This document shows positions 17,899 to 25,009 of a stretch of 64,000 nt of DNA, piece by piece (within the stretch, counting starts at the first letter, position 1; every line of letters starts with the position of its first letter). A program made the translations under genes and the position numbers. A model generated the notes under the pieces. The model saw only the letters and a list, made by a program, of their open reading frames with translations. It was not told the DNA's origin and did no database searches. Where the stretch lies: contig SCTZ01000071.1 of the NCBI GenBank assembly GCA_004297765.1, positions 1-64,000 of the forward strand. The letters run 5' to 3'. The stretch comes from Chloroflexota bacterium. GTDB lineage: Bacteria; Chloroflexota; Dehalococcoidia; FW602-bin16.

Positions 17899-18965
17899 TC
17901 GAGCTGAGCCTGGCCCTGGTCTTGCTCGTCTCGCTGGGGCTGGCGCTGGTCCTCACGCCCCTGGCGGGGCGGGTCGGCGTGCGGCTGGGGATAGTCGATA
18001 AGCCCAGACGAGGGGAGCTGCAATCCCGCGTCATCCCGCGCTGCGGCGGCTACGCCCTCTTCATCGCTTTTGTGGTCGGCGTTCTTCTGAGCATACCCAC
18101 CATCCAGCGCTTTCCCGACGAGTACCCGAGGCTGATGGGTTTGCTGCTCGGGGCACTGGTGATCCTTCCGCTGGCCATCATCGACGACTTCAAGCGCCTG
18201 GGGCCACGCCCCCAGTTGATCGGTCAGATCGTGGTGGCAAGCGTGCCACTGGCCTTCGGCGTGGCTTTTGACGGACTGGTCAATCCGTTCGGCGGGGTGA
18301 TCGCGATACCATCTTTATTGGCAGGTCCGCTCACGATCCTCTGGATCGTGGGAATGACCAACACGTTCAACTTTATCGACACAATGGACGGTCTGGCCGC
18401 CGGCATTGGCTTGATCGGCTCGGTTGTGCTTTTCGCGATCAGTTTCCAATTCGGGCAGTTCAGCATCTCGGCGCTCCCCCTGGCTCTGGCCGGGGCTACC
18501 GCCGGCTTCCTGGTGTTCAACTTCCACCCCGCGCGCATCTTCATGGGCACCTCGGGCTCGATGCTTATCGGTTACGCGCTAGCCGTGCTCGCCATTATCG
18601 GCGGCGCCAAGATCGCCACCACGGCTATGGTGCTGGGCATACCCATCGTGGACGTGGCCTTCGTGATTGTCTATCGCCTATCGCGCCGCCGCTCGCCGTT
18701 CACAGGCGGCGACTCCGCGCACCTGCCGCACAGGTTGCTGGCTCTTGGTCTGTCTCAGCGAGAAGTGGCGCTGCTGCTGTATGCCCTCTGCCTGGTCTTC
18801 GGATTGCTGGCCCTGCTGCTCACCCGGGCTCAGAAGCTCTACGGCTTCGCGGCCCTCGCTCTGGTGATCGTGGCCTTAATCACCTTCGCCGCCACACACA
18901 AGGGGATCGCCCCGCAGCGAGACAATCGCCTGCCTTCGCCGGAGAACGGACCAGAGAACAGTTAA
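17895..18965 (+). CDS. WecA-like undecaprenyl-phosphate sugar-1-phosphate transferase
   Basis: A 356-residue polytopic protein of the MraY/WecA (PNPT) family with about ten membrane segments. It transfers a sugar-1-phosphate from a UDP sugar to undecaprenyl phosphate at the inner membrane face, the first step of lipid-linked glycan assembly. Visible motifs are VDKPRRGELQSRVIPRCGG, the Asp pair AIIDDFKRLGPRPQL, and NTFNFIDTMDGLAAGIG. A His-containing cytosolic loop (DSAHLPHRLLALGLSQRE) fits WecA better than MraY. The start overlaps the upstream stop (ATGA). Its 3' end overlaps the convergent WecG/TagA-like gene by 90 bases. Confidence 0.9.
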   Translation: MIELSLALVLLVSLGLALVLTPLAGRVGVRLGIVDKPRRGELQSRVIPRCGGYALFIAFVVGVLLSIPTIQRFPDEYPRLMGLLLGALVILPLAIIDDFKRLGPRPQLIGQIVVASVPLAFGVAFDGLVNPFGGVIAIPSLLAGPLTILWIVGMTNTFNFIDTMDGLAAGIGLIGSVVLFAISFQFGQFSISALPLALAGATAGFLVFNFHPARIFMGTSGSMLIGYALAVLAIIGGAKIATTAMVLGIPIVDVAFVIVYRLSRRRSPFTGGDSAHLPHRLLALGLSQREVALLLYALCLVFGLLALLLTRAQKLYGFAALALVIVALITFAATHKGIAPQRDNRLPSPENGPENS

Positions 18966-19676
18966 GGCGAACCGTGGCAGAGCTAGCTGCCGGCGCCAGC
19001 GCCAAGGTTGGCGCACTAGCCGGTAGAGCCATTCCAGCCCCAGATCGCGCATCCACTTTGGCGCACGCGGCACGCGCCCCGAGAAGTAGTCGAACACGCC
19101 GCCAACGCCCATAGCGACGGGCGTCCCCAACCGCTCCAAGTTTCTCGCGATCCACAATTCCTGGGCCGGCGCGCCATACGCAACAAGGAGAACATCCACA
19201 CGTCCGGCTTGTCTGACCCGTGCCACCATCTCCGCGTCCCGGCCCGGATCGGGCGATCCTCCATACGTTCCAGCCACCTGCAGTCCCGGATATTTTGTAC
19301 TGAGACGCCGCCCTGCTTCCGCGGCAACGCCCTCCGCCGCCCCTAGCAGAAAGAGGCGGTGCCCTTCCAGCGCGCAAAGCTCCGCCAGGCGATCGGCCAG
19401 ATCCGTACCCCGCACCTGCTCGCGCAGAGGGAAGCCGAAGATTCGCCCAGCTAGCAGGAGCCCTCCACCATCTGGCACGGATAGCGCGGCGGTATTGATC
19501 ACGTCTCTGAAGCGCGCGTCCTTCTGCGCACTGACGACAAACTCGGTATTCACTGTCACGAGAAGGTGCGGTTTCCCTGAGCGAATAAAACGCCGGGAGA
19601 ACTCCAGCGCCTCCCCATACGTAACATCGTCCACACGCACGCCCAGGATGGCCAGCGACCGGGGTCGGCTAGTCAT
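18876..19676 (-). CDS. WecG/TagA/CpsF family glycosyltransferase
   Basis: A 266-residue glycosyltransferase of the WecG/TagA/CpsF family (GT26). It adds a sugar such as N-acetylmannosamine (or its uronate) to the undecaprenyl-linked primer made by a WecA-type enzyme. Family features are LVTVNTEFVVSAQKD, LSVPDGGGLLLAGRI, FLLGAAEGVAAEAGRRL, LLVAYGAPAQELWI and GVGGVFDYFSGRVPRAP. ATG 19676 lies one base after the stop of the upstream sugar dehydrogenase, so the two are coupled. The last 90 bases are antisense to the 3' end of the WecA-like gene. Together with that gene it forms a plausible priming and second-sugar pair. Confidence 0.9.
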   Translation of the reverse strand: MTSRPRSLAILGVRVDDVTYGEALEFSRRFIRSGKPHLLVTVNTEFVVSAQKDARFRDVINTAALSVPDGGGLLLAGRIFGFPLREQVRGTDLADRLAELCALEGHRLFLLGAAEGVAAEAGRRLSTKYPGLQVAGTYGGSPDPGRDAEMVARVRQAGRVDVLLVAYGAPAQELWIARNLERLGTPVAMGVGGVFDYFSGRVPRAPKWMRDLGLEWLYRLVRQPWRWRRQLALPRFALTVLWSVLRRRQAIVSLRGDPLVCGGEGD

Positions 19677-19677
19677 G

Positions 19678-21009
19678 TCAGTGGCTGCGCCCGATTTTGA
19701 ACACGCGATCTCCGCCCGCGATGCCCTTGGTGGCATTGCAGGTATCTACAACCAGGTTGGCCGTGCGCACGATGTGCCCATAGTCGTAGGCGCTGTGGCC
19801 AGCCACTACCAGGACGCAATCGGCCCACGAGAGTCGGTCGTCGTCCAGAGCGACCGACTCCATGACCACTCTCTCTCGGTGAAACGCGTTGCCGCCGACC
19901 TCAAAGCTCGAGATATACGGATCGTTGTAGACGACGTCCGCCCGCTGTGCCAGGAGCAACTCGATCACCCGCTCGGCAGCGGAGTTGCGCGCATCGTCGA
20001 TGTCCTTCTTGAAAGCCACGCCCAGAACTAGGATCTTGGCGTTGCGCAGGGCGCGATCGCGGCTATCTAGAGCCTGGACAACCTTCTCCACCGTGTGGTA
20101 GGGCATACTCTGATTGACATCGGCCGCCAGCTCGATGAAGCGCGTGTAGAAGTCGTACTCTCGCGCCTTCCAGGAGAGATAATAGGGATCGACCAGGATG
20201 CAATGGCCTCCCACGCCCGGTCCCGGATAGAAAGGCATGAAGCCGAACGGTTTGGTGGAGGCCGCGTCGATGACCTCCCAAATATCGATCTGCATCCGCT
20301 CACACAGCTTGGCGAGCTCGTTCACCAACGCGATGTTTACGTTGCGGAAGATATTTTCCAGCAGCTTAGCCATCTCCGCCGTGCTTGGCGAGCTGACACG
20401 ATGGACCGAAGCTCCCAGGCTTGCCAGCAATTGGGCTGCCAGCTCGGTGCTTTCGTCGGTCAGACCGCCGACGACTTTGGGCGTATTCTCCACGCCGAAC
20501 TTCCTATCGCCAGGATTGATCCGCTCGGGACAGAAGGCCAGGTGGAAATCCTGCCCGGCCGTCAGCCCGGAGGACTCGAGAATGGGCCGCACGTCCTCCT
20601 CGGTCGTTCCAGGGTGCGTGGTGCTCTGCAGGATAACGAGCTGTCCAGCTTTCAGACGCGACGAGATCCCCTTAGCGGCTTGCACGATGAAGGAGATATC
20701 GGGCGCCTTGGAGGAGGTGAACGGCGTCGGCACGCAGATGAAGATGATGTCGCGCTCGGCCAACTCATCGTAGTTGGTGCTAGCGCGCAGCTTGCCGCCA
20801 GAGACAAGCGCGGCCAGATCGGGCGTATCGACATCGGGAATGTAGCTGATGCCGCGGTTAATGGTATCCACTCTATCGGCATCCACCTCGATCCCGAGCA
20901 CCGGATATCCGGCCTTCGCAAAGCCAACTGCCAGAGGCAATCCGACGTAACCCAGGCCGACAATGGCCATGCGTGCTGATCTGTCTTTGATCCGATCGAT
21001 TAGGGCCAT
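19678..21009 (-). CDS. UDP-sugar 6-dehydrogenase (UDP-glucose / UDP-ManNAc type)
   Basis: A 443-residue nucleotide-sugar dehydrogenase that oxidises the C6 alcohol of a UDP sugar to a uronate in two NAD+-dependent steps. The N-terminal Rossmann loop is IVGLGYVGLPLAVGF, the central signature is STTHPGTTEE, and the catalytic Cys lies in GPGVGGHCILVDPYYL. These features and the length fit the UDP-N-acetyl-D-mannosamine (WecC-like) or UDP-GlcNAc dehydrogenase branch more than UDP-glucose dehydrogenase, but I cannot be certain. I chose ATG 21009 because GGGAGG lies upstream. It is transcribed with the WecG/TagA-like gene from a TATAAT promoter at 21094-21123. Confidence 0.9.
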   Translation of the reverse strand: MALIDRIKDRSARMAIVGLGYVGLPLAVGFAKAGYPVLGIEVDADRVDTINRGISYIPDVDTPDLAALVSGGKLRASTNYDELAERDIIFICVPTPFTSSKAPDISFIVQAAKGISSRLKAGQLVILQSTTHPGTTEEDVRPILESSGLTAGQDFHLAFCPERINPGDRKFGVENTPKVVGGLTDESTELAAQLLASLGASVHRVSSPSTAEMAKLLENIFRNVNIALVNELAKLCERMQIDIWEVIDAASTKPFGFMPFYPGPGVGGHCILVDPYYLSWKAREYDFYTRFIELAADVNQSMPYHTVEKVVQALDSRDRALRNAKILVLGVAFKKDIDDARNSAAERVIELLLAQRADVVYNDPYISSFEVGGNAFHRERVVMESVALDDDRLSWADCVLVVAGHSAYDYGHIVRTANLVVDTCNATKGIAGGDRVFKIGRSH

Positions 21010-21093
21010 GCTGGAGCCTCCCATGCCGCCGAGGAGAGAATAGTCTCCCGGTCTGATTACCTATCGACGGTGAACCCCGTCGCCGTCCTGTCC

Positions 21094-21123
21094 ATTATAG
21101 TGGTCCGATCCAGGTAGAGGCAA
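21094..21123 (-). promoter_or_regulatory. Promoter of the UDP-sugar dehydrogenase operon
   Basis: TTGCCT and a perfect TATAAT on the minus strand with an 18-base spacer, about 85 bases before the start codon. Confidence 0.6.
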
Positions 21124-21145
21124 CAAGCAATTGGTCAGGGACGGA

Positions 21146-21670
21146 CTATTCTTCGGAGTGATCCCAGAGGGTGACGAAGGGGAGATTACGGTAGAGCTGC
21201 CGGTGATCGAGCCCATAGCCAACAACGTACTCGTCAGGAATCTCGAAGCCCACGTGGTCGATGGACATCTCCACCAGACGGCGCTTCGGTCGGTCCAGCA
21301 GCACACAGACGCCCAGACTGGATGGATGTCGCAACAGGAGGTTCTTGCGAATGTAGCGCAGGGTCAGTCCAGTGTCGATGATGTCTTCGACCAACAACAC
21401 GTGCTTGCCGGCGATGGGATGATCGAGGTCTTTGATGATCCGCACCGCTCCCGACGAGGGCGCCGGCGTTGTGTAGCTGCTGATAGACATGAAGTCGATG
21501 GAGACCGGGACGGTGATGGAGCGCAACAGATCGGCGAAGAAAGGTGCGGCCCCACGCAACACGCCCACCATTAGAAAAGGCTGCTTATCTCGATAGGTGG
21601 CGGAGATAGCAGCTCCCAACTCCCGCACCCGCGCCTGTATTCGCTCCTCAGAGAGCAGGATGCTAGACAT
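21146..21670 (-). CDS. hpt: Hypoxanthine phosphoribosyltransferase
   Basis: A 174-residue purine salvage enzyme that joins hypoxanthine (or guanine) to PRPP to form IMP or GMP. The PRPP-binding motif is HVLLVEDIIDTGLTL, a flexible-loop candidate is FMSISSYTTP, and the base-binding stretch is VGFEIPDEYVVGYGLD. The length is normal for HPRT. The ATG at 21670 directly follows the TAG of the upstream nuclease-like gene, so the two are probably coupled. Confidence 0.93.
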   Translation of the reverse strand: MSSILLSEERIQARVRELGAAISATYRDKQPFLMVGVLRGAAPFFADLLRSITVPVSIDFMSISSYTTPAPSSGAVRIIKDLDHPIAGKHVLLVEDIIDTGLTLRYIRKNLLLRHPSSLGVCVLLDRPKRRLVEMSIDHVGFEIPDEYVVGYGLDHRQLYRNLPFVTLWDHSEE

Positions 21671-22054
21671 CTAGGACTGCTCCAGACGCACGCCATAGCG
21701 AGAAAGGAACTTGCGCACGTCCTTGCTGTAGAATAGCTTGATGCGAACGTTCGGATAGAGCTCGCGCAGCCGGCGTAGCTTGCGGTTCTTTCGCGTCACG
21801 AGCTTCTGGCGAAGAGTAGTCAACTCGATATAGAGATCGAACTCCTTGAGGTAGAAGTCCGGGGTAAAATACTCGACTGGGTCGCCCACCTCGTTCCAAC
21901 GGAGCGGGAAGGAATGAGGCTCGTACTCCCACTCCACCTGGTAGAAATCGAGAACTCTGGCGAATGCCGCCTCACTGATATGAGCGAAGCTCGGCCGTTC
22001 CTTCTTGCGGCCGGGCTCGCCTTCGGGCGTCCTCGTCTGCTCTATGTCATCCAC
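21671..22054 (-). CDS. PD-(D/E)XK nuclease-like protein abutting hpt
   Basis: A protein of about 127 residues. The convincing part is SFAHISEAAFARVLDFYQVEW, then EYFTPDFYLKEFDLYIELT and KNRKLRRLRELYPNVRIKLFY. The PDF...D.YIELT...K spacing is like the PD-(D/E)XK nuclease core used by Vsr and related endonucleases, but I see no known specificity domain. The start is uncertain: the 254-residue track ORF runs through its own promoter (22110-22138), so I use GTG 22054, which lacks a clear ribosome site. Its stop touches the hpt start. The tight link to purine salvage recurs in my memory of Chloroflexota proteins, including fusions, but I cannot verify that here. Confidence 0.6.
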   Translation of the reverse strand: MDDIEQTRTPEGEPGRKKERPSFAHISEAAFARVLDFYQVEWEYEPHSFPLRWNEVGDPVEYFTPDFYLKEFDLYIELTTLRQKLVTRKNRKLRRLRELYPNVRIKLFYSKDVRKFLSRYGVRLEQS

Positions 22055-22109
22055 CAACAGGCCGAGTCCACGTGGGTGCCAAATTGCGTCCGATGTGCAC
22101 CGGGCATAC

Positions 22110-22138
22110 ATCCAAGCATACCGATCGCACTTCTCCAA
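22110..22138 (-). promoter_or_regulatory. Promoter of the nuclease-hpt unit with shared GTATGC element
   Basis: TTGGAG and TTGGAT with 17-base spacing. The -10 lies inside GTATGCTTGGATGTATGC, which is matched in 17 of 18 positions at the promoter of the FHA-winged-helix gene (35427-35444). Confidence 0.5.
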
Positions 22139-22251
22139 CGCCTCACGCCGGGCACGAAAGCGCTGCCCCGGCGGAAGACCCACGTACCATATGGTACGAC
22201 TATAGCACAGGGGAGGAGACCAAATCAAACCAGGACTCCGTCTGGTTTGGC

Positions 22252-22279
22252 TTGGCAAAAGCGCCCCGGATGATATAAT
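22252..22279 (+). promoter_or_regulatory. Promoter of the FHA-FHA-FtsW unit
   Basis: TTGGCA and a perfect TATAAT with a 16-base spacer, about 40 bases before the first FHA gene. Confidence 0.65.
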
Positions 22280-22317
22280 CTCCATGAATTCCCGTCTCGA
22301 ATCGAGAGGATAGCTAC

Positions 22318-23091
22318 ATGGGTCTCTTGTCCGGTCTGGAAGAGATGATCGAGAGCGTGTTCGAGAACGGCGTGGCCTCGCTGATGCGCAGCAGGCTCCA
22401 GCCGGTCGAGATCGCCAAGAAGCTGGCCAAGGCAATGGAGAACCACCAGAGCATCGGCGTCGGCAAGACCTACGTACCGAATAACTACGCCGTTCATCTG
22501 GGCCCGAGCGACTACGCCGTCTTCGCCCCTGGCAAGGGCGGCTACGAGCGGGATCTCTCGGACTACCTCGTAAACTTCGCTCGCCAGCGGGGCTATGCGC
22601 TCAAGAGCCGACCGACAGTGCAGCTCATCGCCGATCAAACGGTGGGCAAGCGTCAGGTGCGCATCTCGGCCCGGCTTCTGGATACCGTCAACGATGCCGA
22701 GTTGGATGATCCGCGCGCCACCAACTCGGGCTACACGACGCGACTTAACATCACGTCAGAGCCAATCGCCAAGCCGGCCGCTGCGGCTCCCCTGCCATCC
22801 GCCCACCTCGTGATCAACGAGGGCGCGGCCGCTCTGCGTTACCCTATCGACCACATGCCTTTCAGCGTAGGGCGTGCCCTGGACAACGACGTCGTGGTAG
22901 ATGATCGTCGAGTCTCTCGCCACCACGTGCAGATACGAGAGATGAACCAGAGGTACTTCCTGGTGGATCTGGATAGCACCAACGGCACCTTCGTCAACGG
23001 TGAGCGGGTGACGCGCTGCGTGCTGAAGGACAAGGACGTCATCTCTCTGGGGGGCATGCAGGTTGTTCTATCCACGCAGGGACAAGCATGA
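22318..23091 (+). CDS. DUF3662 + FHA domain protein (FhaA-like)
   Basis: A 257-residue protein. Residues 1-115 match the N-terminal DUF3662 of actinobacterial FhaA (FENGVASLMRSRLQPVEIAKKLAKAME, TYVPNNYAVHL). Residues about 165-255 are an FHA domain that binds phosphothreonine peptides: FSVGRALDNDVVVDD, RVSRHHVQIRE and VDLDSTNGTFVNGERV contain the expected Arg, Ser/His and Asn. In Actinobacteria FhaA acts at the membrane in cell-wall synthesis under a Ser/Thr kinase. Here it is followed by a second FHA protein (4-base overlap) and an FtsW/RodA protein, the same order as in actinobacterial pkn clusters, but the kinase is not adjacent. Confidence 0.9.
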   Translation: MGLLSGLEEMIESVFENGVASLMRSRLQPVEIAKKLAKAMENHQSIGVGKTYVPNNYAVHLGPSDYAVFAPGKGGYERDLSDYLVNFARQRGYALKSRPTVQLIADQTVGKRQVRISARLLDTVNDAELDDPRATNSGYTTRLNITSEPIAKPAAAAPLPSAHLVINEGAAALRYPIDHMPFSVGRALDNDVVVDDRRVSRHHVQIREMNQRYFLVDLDSTNGTFVNGERVTRCVLKDKDVISLGGMQVVLSTQGQA

Positions 23092-23525
23092 GCACTGACG
23101 TTACCATCCTGGTGCTGCGCATCGCCGTCATCGCCCTCCTGTACTTCCTGATCTTTCAGTTGCTTAGAACCATGCGGCGCGACCTACGGCGCACGGCCCA
23201 GCCCACAGCAGCTCATCCGCGCGCAAGCTGGCTGACCGTTGTCGAGCCGGGGCACTCGGATATGATGAGAGGGGACGAGATCCCGCTGGAGACGGTCAAC
23301 TCCATCGGACGAGCGCCCAGCAACACCATCTGTGTCAACGACGACTTCGTCTCCGCCCAGCACGCGATTCTGAGCTTCCGCCAGAAGCAGTGGTGGCTGG
23401 AGGATTTGGGAAGCACTAACGGCTCGTTCGTTAATCGGCATCCGGTTGAGACACCCACCATAGTCGCCCCGGGAGACATGGTCGAGATCGGACGCGTCAA
23501 GCTGAAGCTGGGGAAGCAAGATTAG
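23088..23525 (+). CDS. Membrane-anchored FHA protein (FhaB/FipA-like)
   Basis: A 145-residue protein with one N-terminal membrane helix (ILVLRIAVIALLYFLIFQLL) and a C-terminal cytosolic FHA domain (residues about 55-145) showing SIGRAPSNTICVNDD, SAQHAILSF and DLGSTNGSFVNRHPV. It is organised like FhaB, which links phosphothreonine signals to division and wall synthesis proteins in Actinobacteria. The start overlaps the upstream FHA gene by 4 bases (ATGA). Its stop overlaps the apparent ATT start of the following ftsW/rodA-like gene by one base. Confidence 0.88.
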   Translation: MSTDVTILVLRIAVIALLYFLIFQLLRTMRRDLRRTAQPTAAHPRASWLTVVEPGHSDMMRGDEIPLETVNSIGRAPSNTICVNDDFVSAQHAILSFRQKQWWLEDLGSTNGSFVNRHPVETPTIVAPGDMVEIGRVKLKLGKQD

Positions 23526-24819
23526 ACCTGTATTTCGTATCACCGAGTTCCAACTTCTGCTCACCTCTTGGCTGTTCTTCGGGGTGGGCATTGTACAGAT
23601 TGCCCTCACCAAAGGGCTCGAGCTGACCACGGCCGGGTTGGCTCCGGCCATCGTCTTCGTCGCCCTGACCTTCGGCGTGCACGCCGCCCTGGCTATTTTT
23701 CGCTGCCGCGGGGATCAACTGCTTTTGCCCATCGTGAGCACACTGACCGCCATTGGGCTGGTGGTCATGTACAGGCTGCCGCAGGCCGATTTGGTCTCCC
23801 GGCAGACCATCTGGGCCGTGATATCCTACGGCGCCATGCTCGCCACGCTGGCCCTGGTCAAGGACCCTCCCAGACTCCGGCACTATCGCTACATCAGCGC
23901 CATCGCGGGGCTGCTCCTGGTGGCCGTGACCTTTGTCATCGGCTCCGCCCCCCCTGGCTCCGACGAGCGACTCTGGATCGTCCTGGGACCGTTCCAGTTT
24001 CAGCCCTCCGAGATCCTGAAGATCCTGCTGGTAATCTTCTTTGCAGCCTACCTGGACGAATATCGTGAGCTGATCTCCCGCGGGCGCTACCGCCTGGGGC
24101 CTTTCACACTGCCTCCCCTGCCATATCTTCTGCCATTGCTGGGTATGTGGGGCATTTCTCTGCTCCTGCTCTTGATACAAAAGGACCTAGGCGGGGCACT
24201 GCTCTTCTTCGGCATCTTTCTGACCATGCTTTACGTAGGTAGCTCCCGCGCCAGTTGGGTATACATTGCTCTGGTGGCTTTCGGGATAGCCGCCACCGCC
24301 GCGCATAGAGTCGTGCCGGTGGTACAGCGCCGGGTCGAAGGCTGGGTCGATCCATGGACCCACGCCTCCACGTCAGCCTACCAGGTCGTGCAGGGGCTGA
24401 TTGCGCTCGCGGCGGGCGGTATCTTCGGCAGCGGTCTCGGCCACGGTCGTCCGACCTCGGTGCCGGCAGTTCACACCGACTTGATCATCGCTGCCATTGG
24501 CGAGGAGTTGGGATTACTCGGCAGCTTCGCCGTCCTGATCCTCTATATGCTCCTGATCTACCGCGGCTTCAGAATCGCCGTGGCGGCGGCCAACAGCTTC
24601 AACCAGTTGCTTGCCACCGGTCTGACCAGCGTTCTAGCCCTGCAGACCCTCGTCATCCTGGGCGGGTCGGTGCGCCTGCTGCCCCTCACCGGCATCACTC
24701 TGCCCCTGGTGAGCTATGGTGGCAGCTCACTACTGGCCAACTTCGTTATTGTCGGCCTATTGTTGCGCATATCCCATGACAATGCGCGCGAGGCGGCACG
24801 GGCACAGGGTGGTTCCTGA
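23521..24819 (+). CDS. FtsW/RodA/SpoVE family peptidoglycan polymerase (SEDS), apparent ATT start
   Basis: A SEDS-family protein of about 432 residues with roughly ten or more membrane segments. Family regions seen are RLWIVLGPFQFQPSEILKILLVIF, LLLIQKDLGGALLFF, GSGLGHGRPTSVPAVHTDLI, AIGEELGLLGSF and TGITLPLVSYGGSSLLANF. SEDS proteins polymerise lipid II into glycan strands. The track starts at GTG 23584, but that cuts through membrane helix 1 (LLTSWLFFGVGIVQIAL). No ATG, GTG or TTG lies between the upstream in-frame stop at 23503 and 23584. ATT at 23521, preceded by GGGGAAG and overlapping the FHA stop by one base, is the best candidate. Whether it serves division or elongation is not clear. 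Confidence 0.85.
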   Translation: MRPVFRITEFQLLLTSWLFFGVGIVQIALTKGLELTTAGLAPAIVFVALTFGVHAALAIFRCRGDQLLLPIVSTLTAIGLVVMYRLPQADLVSRQTIWAVISYGAMLATLALVKDPPRLRHYRYISAIAGLLLVAVTFVIGSAPPGSDERLWIVLGPFQFQPSEILKILLVIFFAAYLDEYRELISRGRYRLGPFTLPPLPYLLPLLGMWGISLLLLLIQKDLGGALLFFGIFLTMLYVGSSRASWVYIALVAFGIAATAAHRVVPVVQRRVEGWVDPWTHASTSAYQVVQGLIALAAGGIFGSGLGHGRPTSVPAVHTDLIIAAIGEELGLLGSFAVLILYMLLIYRGFRIAVAAANSFNQLLATGLTSVLALQTLVILGGSVRLLPLTGITLPLVSYGGSSLLANFVIVGLLLRISHDNAREAARAQGGS

Positions 24820-24860
24820 TGCTAGAATAGTGTGGAACCCTGACCCTGTCATGGCGACCA

Positions 24861-24991
24861 AGTGGTGTATCCGGCCAGTCCATACGCTCTTCGTAGGGGC
24901 GCAATTCATTGCGCCCGGCGGGGTAGAGGGGCGCTGGGCGTGATGAATCACACCCCTACGAAGGCGAAAACGACCTATCGGATGAACCACT
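24861..24991. repeat. MITE-like element with 39-bp imperfect terminal inverted repeats
   Basis: The left arm AGTGGTGTATCCG...CTTCGTAGGGG (24861-24899) is mirrored by the right arm CCCCTACGAAG...CGGATGAACCACT (24953-24991). The inner 11 bases of each arm match perfectly and the outer parts match well. The core holds GCGCAATTCATTGCGCCC, itself an inverted repeat. There is no coding potential. The GTAGGGGCGCAATTCATTGCGCCC sequence resembles interspersed repeats I recall from Chloroflexota and Cyanobacteria. No clear target duplication is visible. Confidence 0.75.
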
Positions 24992-25009
24992 GAATAGGAT
25001 GAGAAGATT

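Larger units (their letters stand above)
22055..22317. other. Divergent regulatory spacer with a 16-bp palindrome
   Basis: The 263 bases between the nuclease/hpt unit and the FHA unit hold both promoters. They also hold a perfect palindrome, CGTACCATATGGTACG, at 22183-22198, which could be an operator. Confidence 0.6.

Noticed and set aside
20095-20979. 294-codon plus-strand ORF
   Set aside because: It is antisense to the UDP-sugar dehydrogenase, with no recognisable motifs.
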